Positions 26,276-35,495 of a stretch of DNA of 64,000 nucleotides are shown here, piece after piece. Positions within the stretch are counted from its first letter, which is position 1; every line of letters begins with the position of its first letter. The stretch is from G965262015 sp965262015 (lineage in GTDB: Bacteria; Spirochaetota; Leptospiria; Turneriellales; CBDBES01), in the NCBI GenBank assembly GCA_965262015.1, contig OZ253494.1:682001-746000 (forward strand), written 5' to 3'. The translations under genes and the position numbers were made by a program. The notes under the pieces were generated by a model that worked only from the letters and a program-made list of their open reading frames with translations, did not search any database and was not told where the DNA came from.

Positions 26276-26890
26276 CTATGCAAATAGATTATGTTGTAAG
26301 ATATACGTAAGCACATCCTGGTCTAATAGATTTTGGAGTTGCTGGCTAATATGAGGTTCTTGTATCGCTTTATATTGGCAAAGTAATGCTCTAACTTGCG
26401 TAGAACTATAATCCCATAAACTATGATCTGCAATATAACTTTTTTGTGATTGTAATATGATTTTCATCTTGGATCGCTGTAAAATATACCAGTGATATTT
26501 TTCTAGTAAAACATGGTATTGAAACCATGAACTTAATGTGTTGTATGTGTCTGCACCAAGCACCAAGGTAATCACACTAGATGGATACATCTTCTCAACC
26601 GCTTGTAAAGTATAGAAAGTATAACTGGGTAACGGGCATGTTTGTTCTACCATAGATATCTGAATTTTATCTGGGAACAAACAGTAAGTTTTCATTTTTT
26701 TTAACATCTGTACCCTATGATAAAAAGGTATGAGTTGCTGATGAGATTTATGAGGGGGAGAAAAAGCAGGTACAACAAGACATTTATAAAAATTATTATT
26801 CTGGCAAATATGATTGATGAGATGTCGATGGCCTTTATGTACAGGATTAAAACTACCCCCTACAAAGGCAATCTGCTGTTCCTTGGGCAT
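26276..26890 (-). CDS. nadD: Nicotinate-nucleotide adenylyltransferase
   Basis: NadD converts nicotinate mononucleotide to deamido-NAD in NAD synthesis. The 204-aa protein carries GGSFNPVHKGHRHL near its start, with the (H/K)xGH adenylyltransferase motif. It also has PAFSPPHKSH, LVLGADTYNTLSSWFQ and the C-terminal SSTQVR, equivalent to the ISSTxIR motif. It lies 5 nt downstream of proA on the same strand, an order also found in spirochaetes. The C-terminus looks complete. Confidence 0.93.
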   Translation of the reverse strand: MPKEQQIAFVGGSFNPVHKGHRHLINHICQNNNFYKCLVVPAFSPPHKSHQQLIPFYHRVQMLKKMKTYCLFPDKIQISMVEQTCPLPSYTFYTLQAVEKMYPSSVITLVLGADTYNTLSSWFQYHVLLEKYHWYILQRSKMKIILQSQKSYIADHSLWDYSSTQVRALLCQYKAIQEPHISQQLQNLLDQDVLTYILQHNLFA

Positions 26891-26895
26891 ATACG

Positions 26896-28167
26896 TTAGG
26901 TACGGATTTGCCCTACACCTTGAACAATATATTTATAAGTGGTTAAATCGACTAGGCCCATTGGACCACGTGAATGTAGCTTCCCCGTAGATATCCCTAC
27001 TTCGGCACCAAAACCGAACTGTCCACCATCATGAAAACGTGTAGATGCGTTAACAAATAAGGCTGAAGAATTTAAATGAGCCAGAAATTTTTGTATAGTA
27101 GAGTAATCCTGAGAAATGATGGCCTCTGAATGTAATGATGTATGATGTTGTATATGACGGATGGCCTCGTCTACATTATCCACCAATTTAATAGATATAT
27201 TCAAGGATAAATATTCCATATCATAACCCTCTTGAGTTAGTTGCATGATAGAATGGTTGGGCAGTTCTTTACTAACTGCTTCTTCGCCATGAAGAATAAC
27301 ATTTGTATCAGATAAAGCTTGAAGACATTCTTTGATATAAGGAAAACTACGATCAAAAATAGCTGTCTCAACAGCATTGCATACTCCTGGTCTTTGTGTT
27401 TTTGCATTGAGCAATACACGAACAGCCATGTTTTTATCTGCAGAAGAGTGAATATACATATGGCATACACCTTTATCATGTTTCACAACGGGGATGTTGC
27501 TATGTTCATGCACAAAGTTGATTAAGGCTTTACCTCCACGAGGAATAACCAGATCAATATAATCATTCTGTTTGAGAAGATAAGACATAAGCACTCTGGG
27601 CGTTTTAGTAACTAATTGGATGGCGTGTATGGGAACATTATATTTTTTGAGAGCCTTTTGAAATAATTTTGCTAACATACGGTTACTATGTATAGCTTCT
27701 TTACCTCCACGCAAAATAACAGCATTAGAAGATTTAAGTGCCAAGGCACCTACATCTATGGTAACATTTGGTCTGGATTCATAAACTACAGCTAATACAC
27801 CAATGGGAATACGAACTTTATGAATATGTAGATCATGAGAAGTACGAAATCCATCTATAACTTGATAGATGGGATCTTGTAAACGAATAATATCATGTAA
27901 TGATTCGATCATTCCATGAATGGTTTGTTGATTAATGGTTAAGCGATCTACCATTGCATCAGATAACTGGTTCCTTTTGGCCTGTTCTAGATCTTGTTCA
28001 TTAACACAACAAATCTCTTTTACCTCGCCCTCTAATTCTTGGGCCAACTCATTCAATACCTGATTTTTTAACTCACTACCAAGAGAAGTAAGAGATAGCG
28101 AAGCCTCCTTAGCTTGTTGAGCAACACCTAAAATATAATTTTGATCTTCCTGACTAATCGTATCCAT
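26896..28167 (-). CDS. proA: Gamma-glutamyl phosphate reductase
   Basis: ProA reduces glutamyl 5-phosphate to the semialdehyde in proline synthesis. The 423-aa protein is the normal length. It contains IPIGVLAVVYESRPNVTIDV, SSNAVILRGGKEAIHSN, the nucleotide-binding VIPRGGKALI, and the catalytic Cys in RPGVCNAVET (near residue 262). FHDGGQFGFGAEVGISTGKL lies at the end. proB is not adjacent. The gene is followed by nadD after 5 nt and preceded by uvrB with a 60-nt gap. Confidence 0.95.
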   Translation of the reverse strand: MDTISQEDQNYILGVAQQAKEASLSLTSLGSELKNQVLNELAQELEGEVKEICCVNEQDLEQAKRNQLSDAMVDRLTINQQTIHGMIESLHDIIRLQDPIYQVIDGFRTSHDLHIHKVRIPIGVLAVVYESRPNVTIDVGALALKSSNAVILRGGKEAIHSNRMLAKLFQKALKKYNVPIHAIQLVTKTPRVLMSYLLKQNDYIDLVIPRGGKALINFVHEHSNIPVVKHDKGVCHMYIHSSADKNMAVRVLLNAKTQRPGVCNAVETAIFDRSFPYIKECLQALSDTNVILHGEEAVSKELPNHSIMQLTQEGYDMEYLSLNISIKLVDNVDEAIRHIQHHTSLHSEAIISQDYSTIQKFLAHLNSSALFVNASTRFHDGGQFGFGAEVGISTGKLHSRGPMGLVDLTTYKYIVQGVGQIRT

Positions 28168-28227
28168 TACACTGTACCTAAACCCAAATCTTGAACATGA
28201 CTTTTAACTAAAAAATTGCTTATGATG

Positions 28228-30207
28228 CTATTTATTTCTAGATAAGATGTCACGCAAAAAAGCAGCCTTTTCAAAATTTAACTCATCAGCAGCTTTTAAC
28301 ATATCTTTTTTTAGGGCTTCTTTCCATGATTCTCCAGAAGAAAATTGCTTCTTGTGATATTCTAAAGAAATATCAGAAACAAGCCGTTCCTGTTTTTCAT
28401 CTTGTTTATTTTCCCTCTCAATGATGTCAACAATCTCTTTACTAATAGTTTTTGGGGTGATTTTATTAACTTTGTTATATTCTGCTTGTATAGTACGACG
28501 TTGCTTTGTTTCATCAATGGCATGTTGCATAGCTGGCGTAATTGTGTCGGCGTACATAATAACTCGACCTTTAATATTTCTTGCTGCCCGCCCTATCGTT
28601 TGTACTAAAGCTTGTTTAGAACGTAAAAAACCTTGTTTATCAGCATCAAGGACAGCAACCAAAGCAACCTCTGGTAAGTCTATCCCTTCCCGTAATAAAT
28701 TAATCCCCACTAAAACGTCAAATTCACCTTTTCTAAGATCACGTAGAATAACTGTACGCTCCAAAGAATCAATGTCAGAATGCATATAACGTATTTTTAT
28801 ATCCATGTCAGAAAAATATTCGGTGAGATCTTCTGCCATTTTCTTTGTTAAGGTTACAACCAATACACGTTCATTCTGCTCAATGCAAAATTGGATTTCT
28901 TTCATAAGATGTATCATTTGATCTTGGGTTTTCTGTACAGCAATTTTAGGATCTAGTAAACCAGTGGGACGGATGATCTGTTGTACATGTACACTAGTTT
29001 TATTGAATTCATATTCTCCAGGGGTAGCGGAAACATATAAAACATTATTTGCTAGGCCTTCAAACTCTGGTAAATTTAAAGGTCGATTATCTAAAGCTGA
29101 AGGAAGGCGAAAACCATGTTCCACTAGAGTTTGTTTTCTACTACGATCGCCGGCATGCATACCCCTAATTTGAGGAATAGTAACATGACTCTCGTCAATA
29201 ATAAATAACATATCTTTGGGAAAATAATCAATTAAACATGAAGCACGTAAACCAGGCAATCGATGAGTCAAATGTCGTGAATAATTTTCAATACCATTAC
29301 AATATTTCATTTCTTTTAGCATTTCTAGATCAAACATAGTTCTTTGCTGGATACGTTGTGCTTCTAACAGTTTATTCAATTGTGTAAAATAGGCTACTTG
29401 ATCTTTTAATTCTTTTTGTATATTAATAACAGCACGTTCTAACAAAGGTATATCAGTGATAAAATGCTTGGCTGGATACAATATGATTTTAGGTAATGTA
29501 ATGGTAACCGTTCGTTCTATGATGTCAACACGACTAAGTCGTTCTATTTCGTTACCAAAAAATTCAATGCGTATGGCATCGCCTGAATAGGCTGGAATAA
29601 TCTCAACTACATCCCCTTTAACCTGGAAAGTTCCCCTTGTATATGCTAGATCATTGCGTTTATACTGCATTGTAATAAGATTCTTAATCAGTTGATCTCT
29701 AGGCAACATCTCTCCAACATTCATAATTAAAGCAGCTTGTTCATAAGTTTCTGGGGAACCCAAGCCATAAATAGAACTCACACTCGCAACAATAATCACA
29801 TCCCTACGTTCTAGTAAAGATGATGTAGCTCTTAGACGTAACATCTCAATCTCTTCATTAATCGTAGCTTCTTTTTCAATATAAGTATCACTTGCCGGGA
29901 CATAAGCCTCGGGTTGATAATAATCATAATAACTAATAAAATATTCTACTGCATTATTAGGAAAAAATCCTTTAAACTCTCTATAAAGTTGTGCTGCCAG
30001 AGTTTTATTGTGTGTCATGATTAACACAGGCCTTTGTAAATGGGTGATAACATTAGCCATAGTAAAAGTTTTACCTGAACCCGTTACCCCCACTAGAACA
30101 GCCTTAGATAAGTGACCATTAAGTTGTTGATTTAATTCTTCTATTGCTTGTGGTTGCGAGCCAGCAGGTTTAAAGGGTGCATCAAGCTGAAACTTTATTT
30201 CATCCAT
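28228..30207 (-). CDS. uvrB: Excinuclease ABC subunit B
   Basis: UvrB is the damage-verifying helicase-like subunit of nucleotide excision repair. The 659-aa protein has Walker A VGVTGSGKTFTMANV near residue 40, the beta-hairpin region YYDYYQPEAYVP, DESHVTIPQIRGMHAGD, and helicase motifs including LVGINLLREGIDLPEV. A C-terminal UVR coiled-coil that contacts UvrC (ADELNFEKAAFLRD) ends the protein. It lies 13 nt downstream of a small FtsL-like gene on the same strand. All expected motifs are present. Confidence 0.97.
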   Translation of the reverse strand: MDEIKFQLDAPFKPAGSQPQAIEELNQQLNGHLSKAVLVGVTGSGKTFTMANVITHLQRPVLIMTHNKTLAAQLYREFKGFFPNNAVEYFISYYDYYQPEAYVPASDTYIEKEATINEEIEMLRLRATSSLLERRDVIIVASVSSIYGLGSPETYEQAALIMNVGEMLPRDQLIKNLITMQYKRNDLAYTRGTFQVKGDVVEIIPAYSGDAIRIEFFGNEIERLSRVDIIERTVTITLPKIILYPAKHFITDIPLLERAVINIQKELKDQVAYFTQLNKLLEAQRIQQRTMFDLEMLKEMKYCNGIENYSRHLTHRLPGLRASCLIDYFPKDMLFIIDESHVTIPQIRGMHAGDRSRKQTLVEHGFRLPSALDNRPLNLPEFEGLANNVLYVSATPGEYEFNKTSVHVQQIIRPTGLLDPKIAVQKTQDQMIHLMKEIQFCIEQNERVLVVTLTKKMAEDLTEYFSDMDIKIRYMHSDIDSLERTVILRDLRKGEFDVLVGINLLREGIDLPEVALVAVLDADKQGFLRSKQALVQTIGRAARNIKGRVIMYADTITPAMQHAIDETKQRRTIQAEYNKVNKITPKTISKEIVDIIERENKQDEKQERLVSDISLEYHKKQFSSGESWKEALKKDMLKAADELNFEKAAFLRDILSRNK

Positions 30208-30220
30208 GCTTATATTTTAC

Positions 30221-30532
30221 TTACTTAGCCGGTACAAAGTTCACATTATCAAAGTGCATAAGTACGGTGCGTACTTGAGTAGACGGCTGATCAGAAGACA
30301 TAGTCCTAGACAACACTTTGTCCGCCAAGGGACGCCTTTTACTAAGCCATACTTTTTGTTTTTCAATAGATAGATAAAGCTGTTTTTTCTTTTGTTTTAG
30401 AGTGTGCATCTCATAGTGCATAGAAGATAGTTCGAGATTACGCCAATTATATAGGAACAAAACTAAGAATAGACTACCCAATACCACTAACACAGAAAAC
30501 ATCTGTTTAATTTCTACCAAATTTACCTGCAC
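30221..30532 (-). CDS. FtsL/DivIC-like small membrane protein
   Basis: The 103-aa protein has one N-terminal membrane helix (FSVLVVLGSLFLVLFLYNW, residues 12-30). A coiled-coil-like region (ELSSMHYEMHTLKQKKKQLY and onward) follows, with a short C-terminal tail. This layout is that of the FtsL/FtsB/DivIC septum-formation group, which forms a periplasmic coiled coil in the divisome. Sequence identity in that group is low, so the assignment rests on topology. It precedes uvrB by 13 nt and follows tRNA-Trp. Confidence 0.55.
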   Translation of the reverse strand: MQVNLVEIKQMFSVLVVLGSLFLVLFLYNWRNLELSSMHYEMHTLKQKKKQLYLSIEKQKVWLSKRRPLADKVLSRTMSSDQPSTQVRTVLMHFDNVNFVPAK

Positions 30533-30605
30533 TCATCCACCATTTTAAAAAACTATAATTTAAATTTTACTACAACAAGACATGTCAAAGACATTGCAAT
30601 CAATA

Positions 30606-30676
30606 CAGGGCGGGAAGGAATTGAACCCTCACTAACAGCTTTGGAGGCCGTTGTTCTACCATTAAACTACCGCCCT
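30606..30676 (-). tRNA. tRNA-Trp (anticodon CCA)
   Basis: On the minus strand a 71-nt cloverleaf is clear. The acceptor arm AGGGCGG pairs with CCGCCCT. A D-arm carries TAGTTTAATGGTAGAAC, a 5-bp anticodon stem encloses the loop CTCCAAA (anticodon CCA, reading UGG), and a T-arm contains GGTTCAATTCC. The discriminator is G and the 3' CCA is not encoded. secE and nusG, often next to tRNA-Trp, are not here. Confidence 0.93.
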
Positions 30677-30828
30677 AGACACATATATACAAATATAATA
30701 TAAAAATAAATGATACAAAGAACGTAAAGTGATTTTTAGCTATAACATGTAGAGAGTCATAGAAAGCGATACCTTCTAAATTAAAGTGCAAAATTTAGCA
30801 TAAACAATAAGCTTAGGTAGTTATATTG

Positions 30829-30990
30829 ACAGATGTACCATCGCCTTGGCAGAGAGGCCTTAATGAATATAGTAATAGGTTGATTAGGCAATATTTATCC
30901 AGAGGAACAAAAATATCTTGATGAGATTATACTTGACACCCGATGAGGGATTGAAAGAGTTAAACCTACTATAGTGATTCTATGTAACCT
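30829..30990 (+). pseudogene. IS30-family transposase relic
   Basis: The frame from 30829 reads TDVPSPWQRGLNEYSNRLIR then QYLSRGTKIS and a stop. W-Q-R-G-x-N-E-x-x-N-x-L-I-R-Q-Y is the C-terminal catalytic-region signature of IS30 transposases. Shifting frame, EEQKYLDEIILDTR continues and matches the relic at 19331 (TQKYFDEIIHKINSR). The element is therefore frameshifted and truncated. DNA at 31085-31105 (TCTATGGGTTGGATAA) resembles sequence beside the other relics. Nothing else can be supported between 30677 and 31177. Confidence 0.75.
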
Positions 30991-31177
30991 TCTTTCATAT
31001 AACTTTCTCCTCCTTACTGGCTAGCCGCGAAGGGTAACTTCTTACTAAAAAACTGTCAACACAATCAATCATGTTATAGCATATGTAACATATGTCTATG
31101 GGTTGGATAAGTGTACAATTTTTTTATATTGACATATACATAATATCTATTGTATGGTTGCTTCTGCAAGAGACCGC

Positions 31178-32713
31178 ATGGTTGATTCATATACTTATTA
31201 CTTAACTACCTGCATAATTGGATTGCTCATGTTCTCTTGTGTAGGTCCACTACATCCTCCTTCTCAATCTTCTGCACCTCACTTTCGATTTGCCACAGAA
31301 ACAACTACAATAGACACAGGCACCCATAAAATACGCATTATAGCTGATGAACACTTGAAATATCCTACAAGAGTTAGATTCATTGTAAGTGGAACAGCAT
31401 TTGCACCTCATGATTATGCATTTGCAACAAAGCCATTTGTTTTACATACACCAAACTATCCCAAACATCATGTAAAAAATATCATCAAAATACTAGCAGG
31501 AACTAATCAGACAGATATCAGCTTAACTGTAAAAAAAAGAATACGCTGTGAGATAAAAACCATCCAACTAAACATAGAAAACCTTAATGGTAACCATGAA
31601 ACCTTGCAATTTAATTTAAAGCATATACCACCACCCTGCGTTGTTACCATTGCAGGGGATGGTACAGCAGGTGCTAATAATGGCCTTAATACACTAACTC
31701 AATTTAATCATCCCCATGGTCTCGTAGTAAATAATTTAGGGGAAATTTATGTTTCAGACGGTAATCATATAATACGTAAGATAAAACCTGATGGTGTAAC
31801 TACAACTGTTGTAGGTATACCAGGTACACCAGGTATCTTTTTCGACTCTCCTGCTGGTTTGGTATTTGATACAAGCAATAATTTATATGTAGCAGATACT
31901 GATAACCATCGTATCCGTAAGATAACGTCTGGTGGTGTGGTTAGCACGTTGGCGGATACTTCAGCAGGATTTAATAAACCCCATGGCGTAGCGATTGATG
32001 CTTCAGGTAATATATATGTGGCTGATACTGATAACCATCGTATCCGCAAGATAACTCCTACAGGTATGGTCAGTGCTTTAGCGGGTAGTGGTCCTACTGT
32101 TGGTGCGGGTAGTTTTTTGGATCATACTCTAGGCACTTTAGCAAGATTTGGTAAACCTCGTGGTGTAGTGATTGATGCTTCAGGTAATATATATGTGGCT
32201 GATACTAATAACCATCGTATCCGTAAGATAACTCCTGCGGGTATGGTCAGCACTTTAGCGGGTGGTGGTAGTCCTACTGTTGGTGTGGGTGCGGGTAGTT
32301 TTTTGGATCATACTACGGGCACTTCAGCAAGATTTAACAAACCCCATGGTGTAGCAATTGATGCTTCAGGTAATATATATGTGGCTGATACTGATAACCA
32401 TCGTATCCGCAAGATAACGTCTGGTGGTGTGGTTAGCACGTTGGCGGGTACTGGTCATAGTGGTTTTATGGATGGTGCGGGTACTTCAGCACAATTTGAT
32501 TCTCCTCGTGGTATAGCGGTTAATAGTTCAGGTACTATATATGTGACAGATTATAATAACCATCGTATCCGCAAGATAATCACACAATCTCCTACATTCA
32601 ATCCTATCTGTACAAATGGTATTGCTTCAACTATTAAACTTTCTGTCGCCAACATAGAAAAATGTGTTTCTTGCAATAGTGGTTTTAGTTTGAATGGTGA
32701 GATTTGTAGGTAA
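31178..32713 (+). CDS. Putative lipoprotein with six NHL repeats and a C-terminal cysteine module
   Basis: From the ATG at 31178 (AAGAGA about 5 nt upstream; a longer frame starts at 31154) the 511-aa product has a lipoprotein-type signal, LTTCIIGLLMFSC. The lipobox is relaxed, as in spirochaetes. Residues about 30-160 are beta-rich with a Calx-beta-like stretch (VRFIVSGTAFAPHDYAF). Six NHL repeats follow, each with the pattern GVAIDASGNIYVADTDNHRI and RKIT. They predict a six-bladed propeller for protein or glycan binding at the surface. The protein ends in a cysteine module: NGI then NIEKCVSCNSGFSL and a final Cys. In its relatives this module precedes the propeller, so the order here is inverted. 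GC content looks higher than in neighbours. Ligand unknown. Confidence 0.8.
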   Translation: MVDSYTYYLTTCIIGLLMFSCVGPLHPPSQSSAPHFRFATETTTIDTGTHKIRIIADEHLKYPTRVRFIVSGTAFAPHDYAFATKPFVLHTPNYPKHHVKNIIKILAGTNQTDISLTVKKRIRCEIKTIQLNIENLNGNHETLQFNLKHIPPPCVVTIAGDGTAGANNGLNTLTQFNHPHGLVVNNLGEIYVSDGNHIIRKIKPDGVTTTVVGIPGTPGIFFDSPAGLVFDTSNNLYVADTDNHRIRKITSGGVVSTLADTSAGFNKPHGVAIDASGNIYVADTDNHRIRKITPTGMVSALAGSGPTVGAGSFLDHTLGTLARFGKPRGVVIDASGNIYVADTNNHRIRKITPAGMVSTLAGGGSPTVGVGAGSFLDHTTGTSARFNKPHGVAIDASGNIYVADTDNHRIRKITSGGVVSTLAGTGHSGFMDGAGTSAQFDSPRGIAVNSSGTIYVTDYNNHRIRKIITQSPTFNPICTNGIASTIKLSVANIEKCVSCNSGFSLNGEICR

Positions 32714-32716
32714 TAG

Positions 32717-33060
32717 TTCAATCTTATCTATATGAATAATGTTATCTTCACTACCAAGATTTTGCCACTAACATAGAAAAATATTTTTCTTGTGATAACT
32801 ATCCTTTGTTAAAAAATGATAAAACTTGTACAAAAGTTTTTACTATCTCTACGGGTACTTCAGCACAATTTAGTTCTCCCACTGGTATAGTGATTGATGA
32901 TTCAGATACTGTATATGTGGCTGATACTAATAACCATCGTATCTACAAGATAACTCTTGGTAGCATAATAATCGCAACTTACTTCTTAAAAACAAACTCT
33001 TGGAAGACAATGCTTATTCTCTCAAACCACTGTCTTCGTTGTAACATGGTGCAATGGTAG
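32717..33060 (+). pseudogene. Truncated cysteine-module/NHL-repeat relic
   Basis: Directly after the intact NHL gene the DNA repeats the start of a cysteine module in decayed form: FNLIYMN for FNPICTN, then TNIEKYFSCDNYPLL with the first Cys changed to Tyr. It jumps to one partial NHL unit (GTSAQFSSPTGIVIDDSDTV then YVADTNNHRIYKIT). The tail to the stop at 33060 is unrelated. It looks like the remains of a tandem duplicate with an internal deletion. Confidence 0.7.
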
Positions 33061-33240
33061 TAGCGGAATGATTCTCTCTTCTTGATTGATGTATATTAAT
33101 ACTTGAAAGTGTATCCAGAACAAACAGGTTGTCAGAAAAGTGAATTAGGTACATTATTCTACTAAATAGAGTGTTAAAACAAAACAATATATTTAGATCT
33201 TATACTATGATCAATAACATATGTAGGCTATTCTTACAAG

Positions 33241-33275
33241 GAAGAATAGCTAACCAAGTCTATTCTATCCAGATC
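33241..33275. repeat. Dispersed repeat, copy 1
   Basis: The stretch around AGCTAACCAAGTCTATTCTA closely resembles 54586-54616 (GGCTAACCTGGTCTATTCTG), including the following TCCAGA. Both copies lie near NHL loci. Otherwise 33061-33338 contains nothing I can support. Confidence 0.45.
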
Positions 33276-33338
33276 AGGTGTGGATTCTCCATATTTATAA
33301 AATAATTGTTAATTTTTTTCTTGTCTGTTTAAGTTAGA

Positions 33339-34310
33339 ATGTTGTATCATCCGATCTGTTATCGTATGACAAATTTTTGCTATCTAAAATCTATAACTAT
33401 GACTGTTTGTGCTGTTATGCTAACCTTTCATCTTGGTGCTTCAAGCTCTATTGAAAGAGCCAAAGAACACAAACAAAAAGACTATGAATACATAGTAACT
33501 ATGAATGTACCAGTCCAAAATTTTGGTACGGATAAGCAAAAAAATTCCTATAAAATAATTAAGCAGGATTATCAGCGTGCTCTTACTTTTTATTTTGAAG
33601 AAGACTACTTAAAGTCCTACAAAATGTTTGTTAAAGTTCGAACAGGATTAGAGACCTTGTATTCACAAATGAGTATAGTGTACATTAATCGCACTCGTGA
33701 AATTTTAGACGACATCTCCAACAAATGGTTTGATATTCACATAGAGTATGGACGTGATACACAAATGGTAGGCTATATGCTTAAAGATATCACACCATCC
33801 TCTGAAGCAGTTTTTTATGATCCTAAGATGTTCCATTTTGTTTATGACAAATACATCATGGAACGTAATGTAAAACAAGCATCTCAGTTGTTAGGCAAAG
33901 CAAAAAAACTTAGAAAAATGGCTATCTCAATTGCTAAATATTTTAAACCAGCCGATCCGTTAACACCAGAAACTCCACGGATAGATATGCTTAGATTAGA
34001 GATGCTCCGTAAATATCAAGGTGTCATCTCACTGTGTCGTTATTCTAAACAGAATGCTTTGAGCGCCTATAAAGCATTCAATCGTAATCTTATATACGAT
34101 ACAAAAAAGTTTAAAGATAATCCTTATTTTTTACCTAAGAACATAGATTCGGATCCTATTTTTGATACTCGTATCCCAGGAGTATATCTCGTTGATGCTA
34201 ATGACATATTAAATCGTATTCACGAGATTGAATTAAAGCTAAAGCTGTTGTTAGAATCTCGCAAGAAGAAAGTAAATCGTGCCAATACAGCTAAGCAACC
34301 AACTCGTTAA
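33339..34310 (+). CDS. Secreted helical protein, unknown
   Basis: I do not recognise this 323-aa protein. An N-terminal hydrophobic stretch (about residues 19-35, ITMTVCAVMLTFHLGASSS) looks like a signal peptide, and starts at codons 1, 10 or 21 are all possible. The mature part is charged and mostly helical, with TPR-like spacing in places (DYQRALTFYFEEDYLKSYKM). A long Lys/Arg-rich helix ends the protein. It may be a periplasmic scaffold. It ends 4 nt into the convergent dxr, and the region before it carries NHL and IS debris. Confidence 0.65.
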   Translation: MLYHPICYRMTNFCYLKSITMTVCAVMLTFHLGASSSIERAKEHKQKDYEYIVTMNVPVQNFGTDKQKNSYKIIKQDYQRALTFYFEEDYLKSYKMFVKVRTGLETLYSQMSIVYINRTREILDDISNKWFDIHIEYGRDTQMVGYMLKDITPSSEAVFYDPKMFHFVYDKYIMERNVKQASQLLGKAKKLRKMAISIAKYFKPADPLTPETPRIDMLRLEMLRKYQGVISLCRYSKQNALSAYKAFNRNLIYDTKKFKDNPYFLPKNIDSDPIFDTRIPGVYLVDANDILNRIHEIELKLKLLLESRKKKVNRANTAKQPTR

Positions 34311-35488
34311 GTAGATTGCTGTCGCATTGTCCCCAGGTAAGATCTAGTTGCCTGCCTAATAGATAAATCCGCATATAGGATTTCTGGAATACTATCCACT
34401 GATTGTTTAGATAAATTATCCATGTTTAAAATTATTTCAATCATTTTTACAATGTCAGTAAAATGAATTGTACCTGCAAGAAAAGCATATACCAATTCTT
34501 CATTGGCAACGTTAAAAATAATAGGATATACCCCTCCTTGCTTAGCGGCATCAATACCTAACCTATATCCAGGAAATTGCCTGTGATCAATTGGTTGAAA
34601 CGGTAATGTTGTTATAGGAAATTCGGTAGAGGTAGTATGATTCTCTTCATGATAATTCAAAGGTGGCTTTGGATAAAAAAGACCATATGCTATAGGATAT
34701 AACATATCAGGGTTACTAGCATGGAAGAAGAAGCTACCGTCTTGGTGTCTAATAATGGCATGTACATAACTCTTTGGATGTATAATAGCATCTAACTGAT
34801 CAAATCCAAGTTGGAATAGATGATGTGCTTCTATAATCTCTAAAGCTTTATTAATAAGACCAGCAGAATCAACGGTAATTTTATGACCCATCTCCCAATT
34901 TGGATGTTGTAATACTTGTTGTTTAGTACATGATTGAATATCTTTAATAGATAAATTAAGTAATGGGCCACCAGATGCTGTTAAATATATTTTGTCAATA
35001 GCTCTCTGCTTAGTTTCTAATGAAGTTAAAAGACGAAAAACACTATTATGTTCTGAGTCCAGTGGTATGATGGTTGAACCATGCTGACGTGCTGAAGACA
35101 TAATAATACTACCCGCAACAACCAGACTCTCTTTGTTTGCAATAAGTATACACTTACCTTGCTGAGTTGCCTTGTGAGTAGCCTGCAAGGCACTTGTTCC
35201 TAGTGTTGCAACAACTACTTTATCATAGTCTACATCAAGTAAATCTTCTAATGTATTGTAAAGTTCTACACCTCGACAGTCCCACTCTTCACGATCTACA
35301 TATGGAGAATGCATATCAGTACAACAGACGTGTTTTACACCAAACTCTTCTTGTAACTGCATAGCTTGTTTAGCCCCCTTGTGGTAAGAGAAGGCTACCA
35401 AATGGAAATACTGTTTCCATTGTTTTAAAGCTTTTACTGTAGTTATTCCAATAGAACCAGTAATTCCTAGGACAATAATGCGGTTCAT
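34307..35488 (-). CDS. dxr: 1-deoxy-D-xylulose 5-phosphate reductoisomerase
   Basis: Dxr makes 2-C-methylerythritol 4-phosphate, the committed step of the non-mevalonate isoprenoid route. The protein is about 393 aa from the ATG at 35488 (a TTG two codons upstream is less likely). It has the NADPH-binding start IIVLGITGSIGITT, KESLVVAGSII, the metal-binding PLDSEHNSVF, ASGGPLL, and WEMGHKITVDSAGLINKALE in part. It is the last gene of the uppS-cdsA run. Its substrate pathway feeds the undecaprenyl chain made by the upstream uppS product. Confidence 0.95.
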   Translation of the reverse strand: MNRIIVLGITGSIGITTVKALKQWKQYFHLVAFSYHKGAKQAMQLQEEFGVKHVCCTDMHSPYVDREEWDCRGVELYNTLEDLLDVDYDKVVVATLGTSALQATHKATQQGKCILIANKESLVVAGSIIMSSARQHGSTIIPLDSEHNSVFRLLTSLETKQRAIDKIYLTASGGPLLNLSIKDIQSCTKQQVLQHPNWEMGHKITVDSAGLINKALEIIEAHHLFQLGFDQLDAIIHPKSYVHAIIRHQDGSFFFHASNPDMLYPIAYGLFYPKPPLNYHEENHTTSTEFPITTLPFQPIDHRQFPGYRLGIDAAKQGGVYPIIFNVANEELVYAFLAGTIHFTDIVKMIEIILNMDNLSKQSVDSIPEILYADLSIRQATRSYLGTMRQQST

Positions 35489-35495
35489 GACCAAT

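Noticed and set aside
28421..28789. 122-codon plus-strand frame opposite uvrB
   Set aside because: Antisense shadow of uvrB, overlapping conserved helicase codons.
30606..30676. tRNA-Gly (TCC) reading of the tRNA
   Set aside because: The seven-base loop is CTCCAAA, so positions 34-36 are CCA; this reads Trp, and the body matches tRNA-Trp.
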